NCBI RefSeq assembly: GCF_938002845.1
Contig: NZ_CALKZP010000028.1
Span: 65,591 to 129,590 of the forward strand
Length of the DNA: 64,000 bases
DNA from: an uncultured Campylobacter sp.
GTDB taxonomy: Bacteria; Campylobacterota; Campylobacteria; Campylobacterales; Campylobacteraceae
Direction of reading: 5' to 3'
Below are positions 1-8,999 of this stretch, in pieces; position 1 is the stretch's first letter, and each line of letters opens with the position of its first letter. The notes under the pieces were generated by a model. The model worked only from the letters and a program-made list of their open reading frames with translations. It was not told the origin of the DNA and ran no database searches. A program made the position numbers and the translations under genes.

Positions 1-316
1 GCTTTTTACCTTAAATTCTGACTTGCCGCTCAAAATCTAAGCGCAGAATTCTAAAACTTTAAAATTTTTCAGCTCTCCTTCTTAAACGCTTACAAGATAA
101 AATTTTGCTGTGGCGTCATATTTTTAATGTGATAAAATTCTATTGCCAAACAGAATCCTAGCTGTGGAATTTTTACAGCTTAGCCTTTATCAATGTTTTT
201 ATTTGGCGATACGGCTTGGAATTAGAGCTGAAATTTCATAGCCTCACTCATTAAATTTAACGCGGCTTAATCTAAGCTTTGCTAAATTTCGCCTAAAATC
301 CATGGAAAGGAAAACG
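1..316. other. AT-rich noncoding left edge
   Basis: No supportable gene lies here. The stretch is AT-rich with AAATTT-type words. The last bases carry the ribosome binding site of the next gene: GGAAAGG at 304-310, just before the ATG at 317. An ATG at 302 is in frame, but it precedes this site and is judged not to be the start. Confidence 0.6.
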
Positions 317-1381
317 ATGAAAAATTTAGCTCGTATTTTTTTAATTGCGTTCATTTTGGCGAGTTTTTCTAGCGCTTTTGCCGCTCAGCAAAGCCATAAA
401 TCGCCCGCCGCGTTGCAAAACCATAAATATAAAATTTCATCTCAGAATTTACGAGCCAAAGATCATTCGAGCAAAAATATAGCGGCAAGATCCTCTGCCG
501 AGCCGCATGCTAAAAAATCTGCAAATGCTAAAAGCCTTTCAAAATCCAAGCTCACAAAAAATACGCGTGCGTCTAGGAAATCCGCTAAAAATTTCACGCG
601 AAAAAGTGCGAAAAATTTTACTAAAAATCCCGGGCAAAATTTCGCATCGCATTCTGCGAGAAATAAAGCATCTAGGCGCCCGACTAATCAATCAAGCAGC
701 CAGAATGAAGCTAGCAAGAGTCTAGTTGCGACGCTGATGCGTTTGCCAAAGACCCGCATCTATGAGGACGAGGCGCCAAGCGCTCGCGATACGGAGCAAA
801 CTTACAGAGGCGCAGATATGCGGAGAAGCGTAAGCGCGCAAACTCACGGAGGCGCGGATGAGCAGACCGGCAAAACCGTAGACGCACAAGCTCGAAAATT
901 AACGACGACTCGAATTGCACAGCCGCAAGCTCGCTACGGCTATAGTGCAACTCGTTCTGGCGCTATGGGGCATACAGCTGCATCTCATTCGAGCGCCACG
1001 AAGTATACGGCTCGTAAAAATGCCCGCGCGCCCTATCTTCCCACATCTGCTCGCTCTAGCCGTGCGATAGGGCGCTCTGGCGGTAGCGCGCTTGGTAGGA
1101 TGCCGTCGCCAAAGCGGGGTAATGCGTTAGGACAAGGTGCTGCGATGCGTTATGATGAGCGTTGGGCGAAGCCCGCTCCACAGCCTTATGAGCCTGCGCC
1201 TGAGACTGAGAAAAAGCACGGGCTAATATTTTCGTCGCAGTGGGGCCCCGCCGCGACGAAAAGCAAGTGGCAGCAGCACGAAGCCCCGACGGATGATGCT
1301 TCGTCGCGCAATGAGTCGGTGATGGATATGCTGCAGGACAAGATGAGCAGGGTCAAGGTGAATATGGAGCTAGTGCGCTAG
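317..1381 (+). CDS. Basic, low-complexity secreted protein of unknown function
   Basis: I do not recognise a family. The chosen start at 317 has GGAAAGG just upstream and gives a clean Sec signal peptide (MKNLARIFLIAFILASFSSAFA). The mature ~330 residues are rich in Lys, Arg, Ser, Ala and Asn and look disordered. A short tandem repeat KSAKNFT occurs twice around residues 88-101. The middle is rich in Arg, Ala, Ser and Tyr (for example TARKNARAPYLPTSARSS). The C-terminus, after about residue 300, is more acidic and may form a helix (ESVMDMLQDKMSRVKVNMELV). An export signal plus high positive charge suggests a periplasmic or surface protein that could contact peptidoglycan, LOS or DNA; that is inference. 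No operon partner is visible: the next gene is 630 bp away. Being a real gene is likely, from the long open frame, signal peptide and RBS. Confidence 0.7.
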   Translation: MKNLARIFLIAFILASFSSAFAAQQSHKSPAALQNHKYKISSQNLRAKDHSSKNIAARSSAEPHAKKSANAKSLSKSKLTKNTRASRKSAKNFTRKSAKNFTKNPGQNFASHSARNKASRRPTNQSSSQNEASKSLVATLMRLPKTRIYEDEAPSARDTEQTYRGADMRRSVSAQTHGGADEQTGKTVDAQARKLTTTRIAQPQARYGYSATRSGAMGHTAASHSSATKYTARKNARAPYLPTSARSSRAIGRSGGSALGRMPSPKRGNALGQGAAMRYDERWAKPAPQPYEPAPETEKKHGLIFSSQWGPAATKSKWQQHEAPTDDASSRNESVMDMLQDKMSRVKVNMELVR

Positions 1382-2012
1382 CCTAGGCGGCACGCTAGCG
1401 CAATTTATATGCATAGGCGGTTTAAATTTTGCTGCCTCTATAAGATCGCGATACTGGCGCGGTGTGCTAAACACGAACGGCTGACGTTTTTTCGGCTTTG
1501 CCGCCGTGCGAAACAATGCCCTAATGCTGCAATTAAAGATAGAATGTTCATATTTCATCTACTTGCTTTGAATTTCACGGCTGCATGCCGCGCTGCTAGG
1601 ATAAACCATACTGCACTCGTTTTGTGCGAGTGAGCGCTGCGACGATACTGCGGTTAAAATTTCGCGGAAATTTCAAAAGCTTAATTTTGTAATTTTACGT
1701 CGCAGGACCTCGCTTACCTGCCAAGTTTGCGGAATTTTGCTTGGCTACGTGGTTTATTAAATTTCGCTTGCCATAAAATTTTGTATAGTTTTATTTGCTA
1801 CCGGAATTTTTAGAATTTTATTAGATGGCGGAATTTTATAGAGCTCTATTCGCTAAAATTTCGCGGCGAAATGAAATTTTTCGTAAGTGCGAAAGCAAAA
1901 TTTAGTGGGTAAAATCCTGCAGGCGAAATTCTACGGCGGCTAGCGAGTGCGAATTATTAAATTTTAACCCCGTTTTGAATAAAATAGCGCAAAAAATTCT
2001 AAAGGCTTAAAT
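1382..2012. other. Noncoding spacer, nothing recognised
   Basis: This 631-bp gap holds AAATTT/AAAATTTT words and no convincing gene. A 74-codon frame at 1409-1633 lacks an RBS and family-like composition. The 3' end (AATAAAATAG, about 1978-1987) is probably the promoter region of ispG. Confidence 0.5.
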
Positions 2013-3080
2013 TTGAAAAATCGCTATCCGACCCGCCAAATCTCCGTCGGCTCCGTCAAAATCGGCGGCGGCGCGCCCATCTCCGTGCAGTCGATGAGCT
2101 TTTCTAAAACGAAGGACGTGGAGGGCACGCTAGAGCAGATAAACCGCCTGTATTTCGCGGGCTGCGACATCGTGCGCTGCGCCGTGCTCGATAAGGCGGA
2201 CGCGGATGCGCTCGCACAGATCAAAAAAAGCTCGCCGCTTCCCATCGTAGCGGACATCCATTTTAATTTTCGCTTGGCGTTGCAGGTCGCGGAGTTTGTC
2301 GATGCCATCCGCATCAATCCCGGCAATATCGGCGGCAAGGAGCGTATTAAAGAGGTCGTGCGCGCATGTAAAGCTCGCAGCCTACCTATCCGCATCGGCG
2401 TAAATTTGGGCTCACTCGAGGAGCAGTTCGAGCAAAAGTACGGCCGCAGCGTGGAGGCGATGGTACAAAGCGCGCTGTATAACGCCGCGCTGCTGCAGGA
2501 TGAGGACTTTAGCGACATCGCGATCTCGCTTAAGACCTCCGACGCGCCGAGCACGGTGGCTGCGTATCGCGCGCTGCGCCCGCTGTGCGAGTATCCTTTT
2601 CATCTGGGCGTGACTGAGGCGGGGACGAAATTTCACGCGAGCATCAAGAGCGCGATCGCGCTTGGTACGCTTCTAATGGAGGGGATCGGCGATACGATGC
2701 GCGTGAGTATCACGGGCGAGCTTGAGGAGGAGATCCGCGTCGCGCGTGCGATCCTGCAGGACGCGGGCGTGCAAAAAAGCGGCGTCAATATCATTTCGTG
2801 CCCTACCTGCGGGCGTTTGCAAAGCGATCTGCTAAGCGCGATCAAAATTGTCGAAGAAAAAACCGCGCATATCAAAACGCCGCTAAATATCAGCGTCATG
2901 GGCTGCGTCGTAAATGCGATCGGCGAGGCGAAGGGCGCGGACGTGGCGATCGCGTTCGGCAACGGGCGCGGCATCGTGATGCGCCACGGCGAGGTGGTCG
3001 CTAAACTCGATGAGAGCAAGCTTGTGGAGCGGTTTTTGCAAGAGGTCGAGGACGAGGTGCGGGCTCGCGAAGGAGCGTGA
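2013..3080 (+). CDS. ispG: 4-hydroxy-3-methylbut-2-enyl diphosphate synthase (IspG/GcpE)
   Basis: Converts MEcPP to HMBPP, the penultimate step of the MEP isoprenoid pathway, in the cytoplasm, using a [4Fe-4S] cluster and reducing flavodoxin or ferredoxin. The 355-residue protein has the family landmarks: an N-terminal TIM-barrel half with SVQSM and VADIHFNF, the INPGN motif near residue 100, and the C-terminal cluster domain with CPTCGR (Cys263, Cys266) and MGCVVNAIGEA (Cys298), followed by the conserved Glu. Length fits the short bacterial form. The start is TTG at 2013, the only start consistent with the conserved N-terminus. It stands alone, with large spacers on both sides. Identification is secure from motifs and overall similarity. 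Confidence 0.97.
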   Translation: MKNRYPTRQISVGSVKIGGGAPISVQSMSFSKTKDVEGTLEQINRLYFAGCDIVRCAVLDKADADALAQIKKSSPLPIVADIHFNFRLALQVAEFVDAIRINPGNIGGKERIKEVVRACKARSLPIRIGVNLGSLEEQFEQKYGRSVEAMVQSALYNAALLQDEDFSDIAISLKTSDAPSTVAAYRALRPLCEYPFHLGVTEAGTKFHASIKSAIALGTLLMEGIGDTMRVSITGELEEEIRVARAILQDAGVQKSGVNIISCPTCGRLQSDLLSAIKIVEEKTAHIKTPLNISVMGCVVNAIGEAKGADVAIAFGNGRGIVMRHGEVVAKLDESKLVERFLQEVEDEVRAREGA

Positions 3081-4011
3081 GAGCTGCGGAGCGTCTAGCC
3101 GGTTAAAGCGGTTAAAAGCCGCTACGGCGCGCGGCTCAGCCTCGCGGCTCGGCGTTTCAGCGCGCTGGACTCACTGCGGTTCGTTTAGGCTCATCAATAC
3201 AGCGTGTCTTGGCGTAAAATTTTAAAATTTAATTCCGAGGCAGCGCTTTTAAATTTGAGTCTTTGGGAATGCGGCTTGGAATTCCGGATTTAAATTTTAA
3301 CTCTGGAATTTTGTTTTTAAATTTTGGGTTTGAAATTTTAACTTTGCAATTCGCCGTGAAATTTTATTTTAAAATTTGAGCCTCGCGATTCGGTGCTAAA
3401 TTTGCGGCGTGAAATTTCGATACGTAAAATTTTAAACCATAGAGCTCAGCGGCGTAAAATTTCAAGGCACGGCGCGGGAGTCGGGCCGCATTAAATTTAG
3501 CGTGACGGACGCACCGTTTGCGAAACAGCGAGCGAGCGTTAAATTTAAATGCCGCGGCATTTGGCTCATTGTTTAAGGCATTTGAAAAATTTCAGATCGC
3601 GACGCTCGGTTTAAGTTTAGAAAGGTTCGCTCGCCGCAGCTCGGGCGCAAAATTTAATGCCCGAGCCGGGGGCGCTAAATTTTAATAGGCGGGCTTAAAA
3701 TTTTAAAAAATTCTAAGCCCTAGCGAAATTTCAAGCTCTATGAAATTTCAAAATTTTAAATCCGCCGCGGCAGCCTTTGGGCGCAGCCTTAAATCGCCGC
3801 AGTATATGCGGCATAAGAGCGTAGCGGCTTAAAATTGCGTGGCTTTTTGAAGCGCGAAATTTTCAAAGCTGCGATAGTTCTAAGGTCTCGCGACGAGCGT
3901 TCAAAGCCGCATCGCTTTTCAAAAGCGCGTACCGGGGCTGTGGATTAAAATTTACGATTTTATAGAGCTTAAAATTTAGACGCGCAAAAGCGCGCGAAAC
4001 GAGGGGAAGCG
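3081..4011. other. Long AAATTT-rich spacer before dnaB
   Basis: A 931-bp gap without a supportable gene. It is densely populated with AAATTT, AAATTTTA and AAAATTTTAA words, mainly at 3210-3780. Small inverted repeats are visible: AGCGG/CCGCT at 3107-3123, close behind ispG, and GCCGCA/TGCGGC at 3796-3812. No tRNA cloverleaf was recognised. The dnaB promoter presumably lies near its 3' end; a GAGGGGAAG ribosome binding site precedes the ATG at 4012. Confidence 0.5.
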
Positions 4012-6105
4012 ATGGCAACGAAGCAGAATGTGCCTGCAAATTTATACGATCTGGATATGGAGCGCGCGATTTTAAGCTCGCTTTTGCAAAACGAGGACGC
4101 ATACGGCGAGCTGAGCGAGATAATCTCGGTCGGCGATTTTTTCTACAAGCCGCACGCCGACATCTACGAGGCGATCGTCAAATGCTCCTCGCACAACGAG
4201 CCGATCGCGCCGAGCTTCGTTAAAAAATGGCTAGCCGAGCGCTACGACGATGGCGCATTTACCGAGGTCGTAGCCACCAGCGGCGTGGTCGATGCCCCAA
4301 AATACGCGCTCGAGCTGCGCGAAAAATCGATCAAGCGCTCACTAATCAAGGTCGCGCACGAGATCCCTTCGATGGTAAACGAAGCCGTGCGCAGCAAAGA
4401 TACCGCCGATAAGATCAGCTCCAAAATTTACGAGCTCATCGACGAGGAGCGTCACGGCGGCATCAAAAAATCGCACGAGATCATCGCCGACGTGGTAGAG
4501 GAGCTGAAGCGCCAAAAGGCGCTCGCAGGCTCGGAGCTCGTGGGGCTGGATACCGGCTTTTGCTTCCTAAACGACTGCACGAAGGGGTTGAAACCGGGTG
4601 AGCTCATCATCATCGCCGCCCGCCCAGGTATGGGCAAGACCGCCTTTGCGCTAAATTTGATGATGAAAACGCTGCAAAGCGGCAAAGGCGTCGTATTTTT
4701 CTCGCTCGAGATGCCCTCCGTGCAGCTGATGTATCGCATACTAAGCGCGCTTAGCTCGATCCCGCTAAGCGACATAATGAGCGCCAAGCTTAGCGACGAC
4801 GACTGGACGCGCTTCAACGACGCTTGCGACGCGGTGCTGAATATGCCGCTTTTCGTCTATGACAGCGGCTATGTAAACATCCACCAAGTCCGCACCCAGC
4901 TGCGCAAACTCAAATCCGCAGACGCCAACATCGAGCTTTGCGTGATCGATTATATCGGACTTATGACGAGCACGAGCAACTACTCCGAGCGCCACCTGCA
5001 AATCGCCGAAATTTCGCGCGGGCTCAAGCTTTTGGCGCGCGAGCTAAACATCCCGATCATCGCGCTGTCGCAGCTAAACCGCTCGCTCGAGGCGCGCTCG
5101 AACAAACGCCCGATGCTAAGCGATCTACGCGAAAGCGGCGCGATCGAGCAGGACGCCGACATCATACTTTTCGTCTATCGCGACGAGGTTTATAAAGAGC
5201 AGATGGAGCGCGAGCGCATTTCGCGGCTGGAGGCCGAGGGCAAGGACGCGGGCGAGCCCGTGTTTAGGCGTAATGACTATCAGGAAAAGGCCGAAATCAT
5301 CGTCGGCAAAAACCGCTCGGGCGAGGCGGGCAGGACGATCGAGGTTGGCTTTCAGGGCAGATTTACCCGCTTTGTCGATACGAGCTTCGGCGGCGAGCCC
5401 AGCGAGAGCGCGATCTTTAACGAAAATGACAATCTCGACTACGTCTCGCAGCTGCAAGATCAGGGCTTTGAGGAGCCAGTTGGGCAGCATCCCGATACAG
5501 TGCAGAATTTGCAACAGAATTTAGCGCAAAGCTTTAACGGCGCGGAGAATTTTAACGAAGCGCAAAATAGCGGCGTAAATTTAAATACAAGCTCCGCTAG
5601 CGCTCGAAACCCCGGAGTAAATATCGATTTTGACGAGATGCCTAGCTTTGGCCAAAGCGGTGAGCAGGACAGCGAGGAGATAGACGGCGAGTCTAAGCTT
5701 AGCGCAGAGCAGGGCTTGGCAGAGGTACAGCGCGCGGCACAGAATGCACTGCAAAAACAAGAATTTGAGGAGCAAAATTTAGATGATACGAGAGCGGGCG
5801 GTATCGCACCTGAAATAGATGCGCATAAAAATTTAGCGGGCACTCCACGAGGCGTAAAAGACACATTGCGGGGCACGAAAGGTGCGCGGCAAGGTGCAGA
5901 GGGCGCATCGCAAGGCGCAGAGAACACGCAGCAAGAGAATGCTGCGTATTTTGAAAACGGCGATGGCGATGAGCCGCCTTTTGAAGCGCAAGAGGACGAG
6001 GCGAAATTTAAACCCGCGCCGCCTTTAAATATCGAAGAGATGGGCATTCCAAAGATCAATGAGGCAAACAGGCTCGATGACGACGACGCGCCGCTGGATC
6101 TGTGA
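4012..6105 (+). CDS. dnaB: Replicative DNA helicase DnaB with long C-terminal tail
   Basis: The hexameric helicase that unwinds DNA at the replication fork. Residues 1 to about 460 are a standard DnaB: N-terminal helical domain (LYDLDMERAILSSLL), a linker, then the RecA-like motor with Walker A ARPGMGKT at 203-210, Walker B VIDY around 311-314, LSQLNRSLEARSNKRP and the arginine-finger region. Campylobacter and E. coli DnaB proteins end near residue 460-470. This one continues in frame for about 235 more residues that are rich in Asn, Gln, Ala, Glu and Gly and look disordered. That tail includes four 7-residue units at about 613-640 (RGVKDTL, RGTKGAR, QGAEGAS, QGAENTQ). No frameshift or second start is needed to explain it. 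The 3' end overlaps the start of the next gene. Helicase identity is certain; the role of the tail is unknown. Confidence 0.97.
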   Translation: MATKQNVPANLYDLDMERAILSSLLQNEDAYGELSEIISVGDFFYKPHADIYEAIVKCSSHNEPIAPSFVKKWLAERYDDGAFTEVVATSGVVDAPKYALELREKSIKRSLIKVAHEIPSMVNEAVRSKDTADKISSKIYELIDEERHGGIKKSHEIIADVVEELKRQKALAGSELVGLDTGFCFLNDCTKGLKPGELIIIAARPGMGKTAFALNLMMKTLQSGKGVVFFSLEMPSVQLMYRILSALSSIPLSDIMSAKLSDDDWTRFNDACDAVLNMPLFVYDSGYVNIHQVRTQLRKLKSADANIELCVIDYIGLMTSTSNYSERHLQIAEISRGLKLLARELNIPIIALSQLNRSLEARSNKRPMLSDLRESGAIEQDADIILFVYRDEVYKEQMERERISRLEAEGKDAGEPVFRRNDYQEKAEIIVGKNRSGEAGRTIEVGFQGRFTRFVDTSFGGEPSESAIFNENDNLDYVSQLQDQGFEEPVGQHPDTVQNLQQNLAQSFNGAENFNEAQNSGVNLNTSSASARNPGVNIDFDEMPSFGQSGEQDSEEIDGESKLSAEQGLAEVQRAAQNALQKQEFEEQNLDDTRAGGIAPEIDAHKNLAGTPRGVKDTLRGTKGARQGAEGASQGAENTQQENAAYFENGDGDEPPFEAQEDEAKFKPAPPLNIEEMGIPKINEANRLDDDDAPLDL

Positions 6106-8242
6106 AATAGCGCTTAGGCTAGCGCTGATCGTTAGCGTTTTTTGTTTCGCGCTTTACGCGCAGGATTTCAGTGACGCGGGCTTTTGCGCGCTGGCGACGT
6201 TTTGGGCTTATGCGCTATTTCGGGTGCTATTTAGCTTTTTTTACGAGGCGAAGCAGCGCGCCAATGCGGCGCTATTTCGCAGCAGCGGGACTTTGATTAA
6301 AATTTTTAGAGGCAGGCTCATAAGCGGGGTTTTAGCCTTCGCGGGCGCAGTCCTCTTGAGCGTCACTTTGGCGCTAGGCCTAGCGGATCTGCGCGGCGCG
6401 GAGCTATTCGTGACGCTCGCGGCGCTGCCTGCAGCTCTTGCTCTGATGCGCCTGGCGGTGCTGAAGCTCAGTCTAAAAGAGATTAAAAATCCTAGAATTT
6501 TATCGCTCAAACTTAGCATTTTGCTGCTCGCCGCGCTTGCCGTAGCGGTAAATTTCGCTATAAATTTAGCCTATTTGCAGCTTGCAGACGCTACGGGTTC
6601 AGCCGCACACTCTTTAAATTCCGCGATAAATTTTACTCCGCTTACCCGCACCGTTTCATTCGCCGAAGACTTCGCGAGGAATGACGCTTCCGCACCCGTC
6701 GGAAATTTAGCAGCAGATAATTCCGCTAAGAATTCCGCGGCGAACAACGCCGCCATGGTTGTGCGAAATTCCGAGACTGATAATGCCGTCAAGCCCGCGC
6801 CAGGTGCTGCCAAAAATCCTACCGCTTCGCCCGCAAATTTTAAAGCGGGCTCCGTCAGGGCGGTGCAGGTCTCGGCTGAAAATTCTAAGGCAGATCCCGC
6901 CGCTGCGCCGCAAATCAACGCTAAAAATTCTACGGCAAGCTCCGCCGCAGCGCAAAATTTAAATTTAGCTCCAACTCCCGCCACGCCGAACGCGTCCGCC
7001 GATAATTTGGCTGAAAAATCCGCGACAAGCTCCGCATCAATCCCTGAAATTTTTGAAATTTTAAAATCTACCGCGCCGCAAGCGCACTTCAGATCCGCTC
7101 TGCTAAATGAAATTTACGCTTTGAAATTTTACAAAAACGCGCTGTTTGATCTGGCGCTGTCGCAGAGCCCTAGCGCGCTAAAAATCGCTCTTTTGTTTCT
7201 GATCTGCGCGGGAGATTTCCTCTTTTACTGCGCGATTTTGCATCTTTGCGCCTTCGTGCTTTTTATGCCGCGAGCCACGTCCGCGCCCAAAATAGGGCGC
7301 TTTAGCGGCACGATCTTCGCGCTTGCCTACGTCACGCTGTGTTTGATCTGCGCCGCGCAGACGCGCACGGCAGGCAGCGGCTCGGAGAGTGTGTATCCTA
7401 AAAGCACGGTCGAGACGGGCGTACAGATCGTGCTGCAAAGCGGCGAACGGCTGATCTTAAGCGCGCGCGAGGCGGATGCGCTAAGAGGCGAGCTAAACGC
7501 CACGCGCTTCGCTGCGGAGGCAAATGCCGCATCCGCGCTAAATAGCTACATCGACGCCGTTTACGACGAGGGCGCGAGGCTTAGCGCACAGAAAATGGCC
7601 GATTTCAATTACTCGTTTCTGAGCGATTATCTGGTGCTGTGGCACGGCGTGTGGGACGATGACGCGGGGGCGTATCTGAATGAGAAATTTGCGGGCTTCG
7701 TAAGTGAAAGCTTCCCGAAAGATTTTGGCGAGAACATCGCTAAAATCGCTGCGGCAAACGTCAAAAATTATGAGAGCTCGCTAAATTTTACGCTCAAAAA
7801 ATACGGCGCGAAAATCGATCTCAATGTCACGCAGAGCTTCAGCCTAAAAAGCAAGGCGTATCGCGCGAGCGGGACGGGGCTAGGGGCGCTGGGCGGCGTG
7901 CTGGGCGCAAAGCTGATAAGCAAGAGCCTCGCTAAAACTGCGGCTAAAACGGGCGCAAAGACTATTACCAAGGCGGGCGCCAGCGCGACTAGCGGTAGTG
8001 CGGGGCTCGTGTGCGGCCCGGGCGCGGTGGTATGCGTGCCTGCGTTTGCCGTGGCTACGTGGTTTGGGCTGGATTTTGCGTTTGCCAAGGGCGACGAGGC
8101 GCTCAATCGAGAGGAGTTTGAAGCTGCGATCGTGCGCGATATGATGGCGGCGAAAGAGGAGCTAAAGCGCGCGCTGGCGGAGGATTTCAACGCGACGATA
8201 GATGAAATTTCGAGTGAAATTTTAAATTTAGACGGGAAGTAG
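6077..8242 (+). CDS. Large multi-pass membrane protein, unknown function
   Basis: About 721 residues from ATG 6077; an in-frame ATG at 6059 is an alternative start, and both lie inside the end of dnaB, suggesting translational coupling. The N-terminal ~180 residues contain several hydrophobic helices. Residues about 195-320 are an Ala/Asn/Ser/Lys-rich low-complexity spacer built from loose repeats such as NSAKNSAANNAA. Two more membrane helices follow (ALLFLICAGDFLFYCAILHL and GTIFALAYVTLCLICAA). The C-terminal ~300 residues are mainly polar, interrupted by a long Gly/Ala-rich hydrophobic hairpin (GLGALGGVLGAKLI ... GLVCGPGAVVCVPAFAVATWFGLDFAFA) and end in a charged helix. I do not recognise a family. 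The late hairpin resembles membrane-inserting Gly-rich segments, which is only a resemblance. Confidence 0.75.
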   Translation: MTTTRRWICEIALRLALIVSVFCFALYAQDFSDAGFCALATFWAYALFRVLFSFFYEAKQRANAALFRSSGTLIKIFRGRLISGVLAFAGAVLLSVTLALGLADLRGAELFVTLAALPAALALMRLAVLKLSLKEIKNPRILSLKLSILLLAALAVAVNFAINLAYLQLADATGSAAHSLNSAINFTPLTRTVSFAEDFARNDASAPVGNLAADNSAKNSAANNAAMVVRNSETDNAVKPAPGAAKNPTASPANFKAGSVRAVQVSAENSKADPAAAPQINAKNSTASSAAAQNLNLAPTPATPNASADNLAEKSATSSASIPEIFEILKSTAPQAHFRSALLNEIYALKFYKNALFDLALSQSPSALKIALLFLICAGDFLFYCAILHLCAFVLFMPRATSAPKIGRFSGTIFALAYVTLCLICAAQTRTAGSGSESVYPKSTVETGVQIVLQSGERLILSAREADALRGELNATRFAAEANAASALNSYIDAVYDEGARLSAQKMADFNYSFLSDYLVLWHGVWDDDAGAYLNEKFAGFVSESFPKDFGENIAKIAAANVKNYESSLNFTLKKYGAKIDLNVTQSFSLKSKAYRASGTGLGALGGVLGAKLISKSLAKTAAKTGAKTITKAGASATSGSAGLVCGPGAVVCVPAFAVATWFGLDFAFAKGDEALNREEFEAAIVRDMMAAKEELKRALAEDFNATIDEISSEILNLDGK

Positions 8243-8432
8243 GGCGGCGTATTATGCCCGCGCAACTTAGATCCCTTGCGAGCGAAATTTAGCGGTGGAT
8301 TATGGAGTTTTCGTGCGTAGCGGGCGGCGAAATTTTAAAATTTCATTTAAGTGTGGGCGGCGGGCGGGATTACGGCGCATTTATCGCGCCGCCGCGCTCC
8401 TTAAATTTAAGAGCTAACTAAAAATTTTTAAA

Positions 8433-8438
8433 TATAAT
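8433..8438 (+). promoter_or_regulatory. Probable sigma-70 -10 box (TATAAT) before the Sel1 cluster
   Basis: A perfect TATAAT follows an A/T-rich run, 25 bp upstream of the start at 8463. This is the expected layout of an epsilon-group vegetative promoter, where the -35 element is weak. It would transcribe 8463 onward. Confidence 0.5.
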
Positions 8439-8462
8439 CGCCGCTTAAAACAAGGAGTGCTA

Positions 8463-8999
8463 ATGAAAAAATTCTATCTTAAAATTTCGTTATTTACGTT
8501 TATAGCGGCATTTGCGGCGATCCCGGCTGCGGCAAAATTGATAAAGTTAGAGGATTTAAAGAACGAAGAACAAAGAGTGCTTTTTAAATCCTGCGATTAC
8601 GGCGAAGGTAAATATAGCTCATGCAATAAACTCGTTGAAATTTTATCTAAAGAGTGCGAGGATGGTAATATGCGCTCATGTGCTACACAGAGTGAGCTTT
8701 TACTATCATTACGCCGAGTAGAGGAAGCTACGAAATATCTGATTAAGCTGTGTGATGCTGATAGTACATATCACTGTTTTATATTGGGTACGCTAATAAA
8801 TATATATCTAAACGGTAATATGCAAGCAGCAATTAAAAGTCTTGAAAAAGTTTGTAATAGCGATCTTAAAGATAGAGATATAGTTTGCAAAAATATCGAG
8901 GAACTGAAAGCCTGCCTAAAAGACAAAGAGTGTAACCCTATAAAAAAAGGTAAAATTATTTTTGAAGGTGTCGAAAGGAAATTGTATGGGGAAAATTAA
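8463..8999 (+). CDS. Cysteine-rich secreted Sel1/Hcp-like protein (copy 1)
   Basis: A 178-residue exported protein. The ATG at 8463 has AAGGAG at 8453-8458; the GTG two codons earlier overlaps that site and is rejected. The N-terminus is a Sec signal peptide (KISLFTFIAAFAAIPAAA). The mature part has paired cysteines spaced about as in Sel1-like/Hcp repeats (KSCDYGEGKYSSCNKLVEILS, then KECEDGNMRSC, KLCDADSTYHC), each C-x(7-9)-C pair closing one helix-turn-helix by a disulfide in the Helicobacter Hcp family. The repeats are degenerate compared with the genes at 9703 and 12816. It is a clear paralogue of the next gene (shared GKYSSC.KL.EILSK), so the two arose by tandem duplication. Probable periplasmic or surface location; function unknown. 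Confidence 0.75.
   Translation: MKKFYLKISLFTFIAAFAAIPAAAKLIKLEDLKNEEQRVLFKSCDYGEGKYSSCNKLVEILSKECEDGNMRSCATQSELLLSLRRVEEATKYLIKLCDADSTYHCFILGTLINIYLNGNMQAAIKSLEKVCNSDLKDRDIVCKNIEELKACLKDKECNPIKKGKIIFEGVERKLYGEN

Noticed and set aside
1409..1633. 74-codon open frame in the spacer after the first gene
   Set aside because: No ribosome site, no family resemblance and Cys/Arg-rich random-looking composition; most likely chance.
3010..3225. 71-codon frame past the end of ispG
   Set aside because: It lies in a shifted frame over the ispG 3' end and into the spacer, with no ribosome site; a shadow frame.
5460..6059. 199-codon reverse-strand frame opposite the DnaB tail
   Set aside because: It mirrors the low-complexity codons of the plus-strand gene, and has Ser/Cys/Pro-rich nonsense composition without a start signal.
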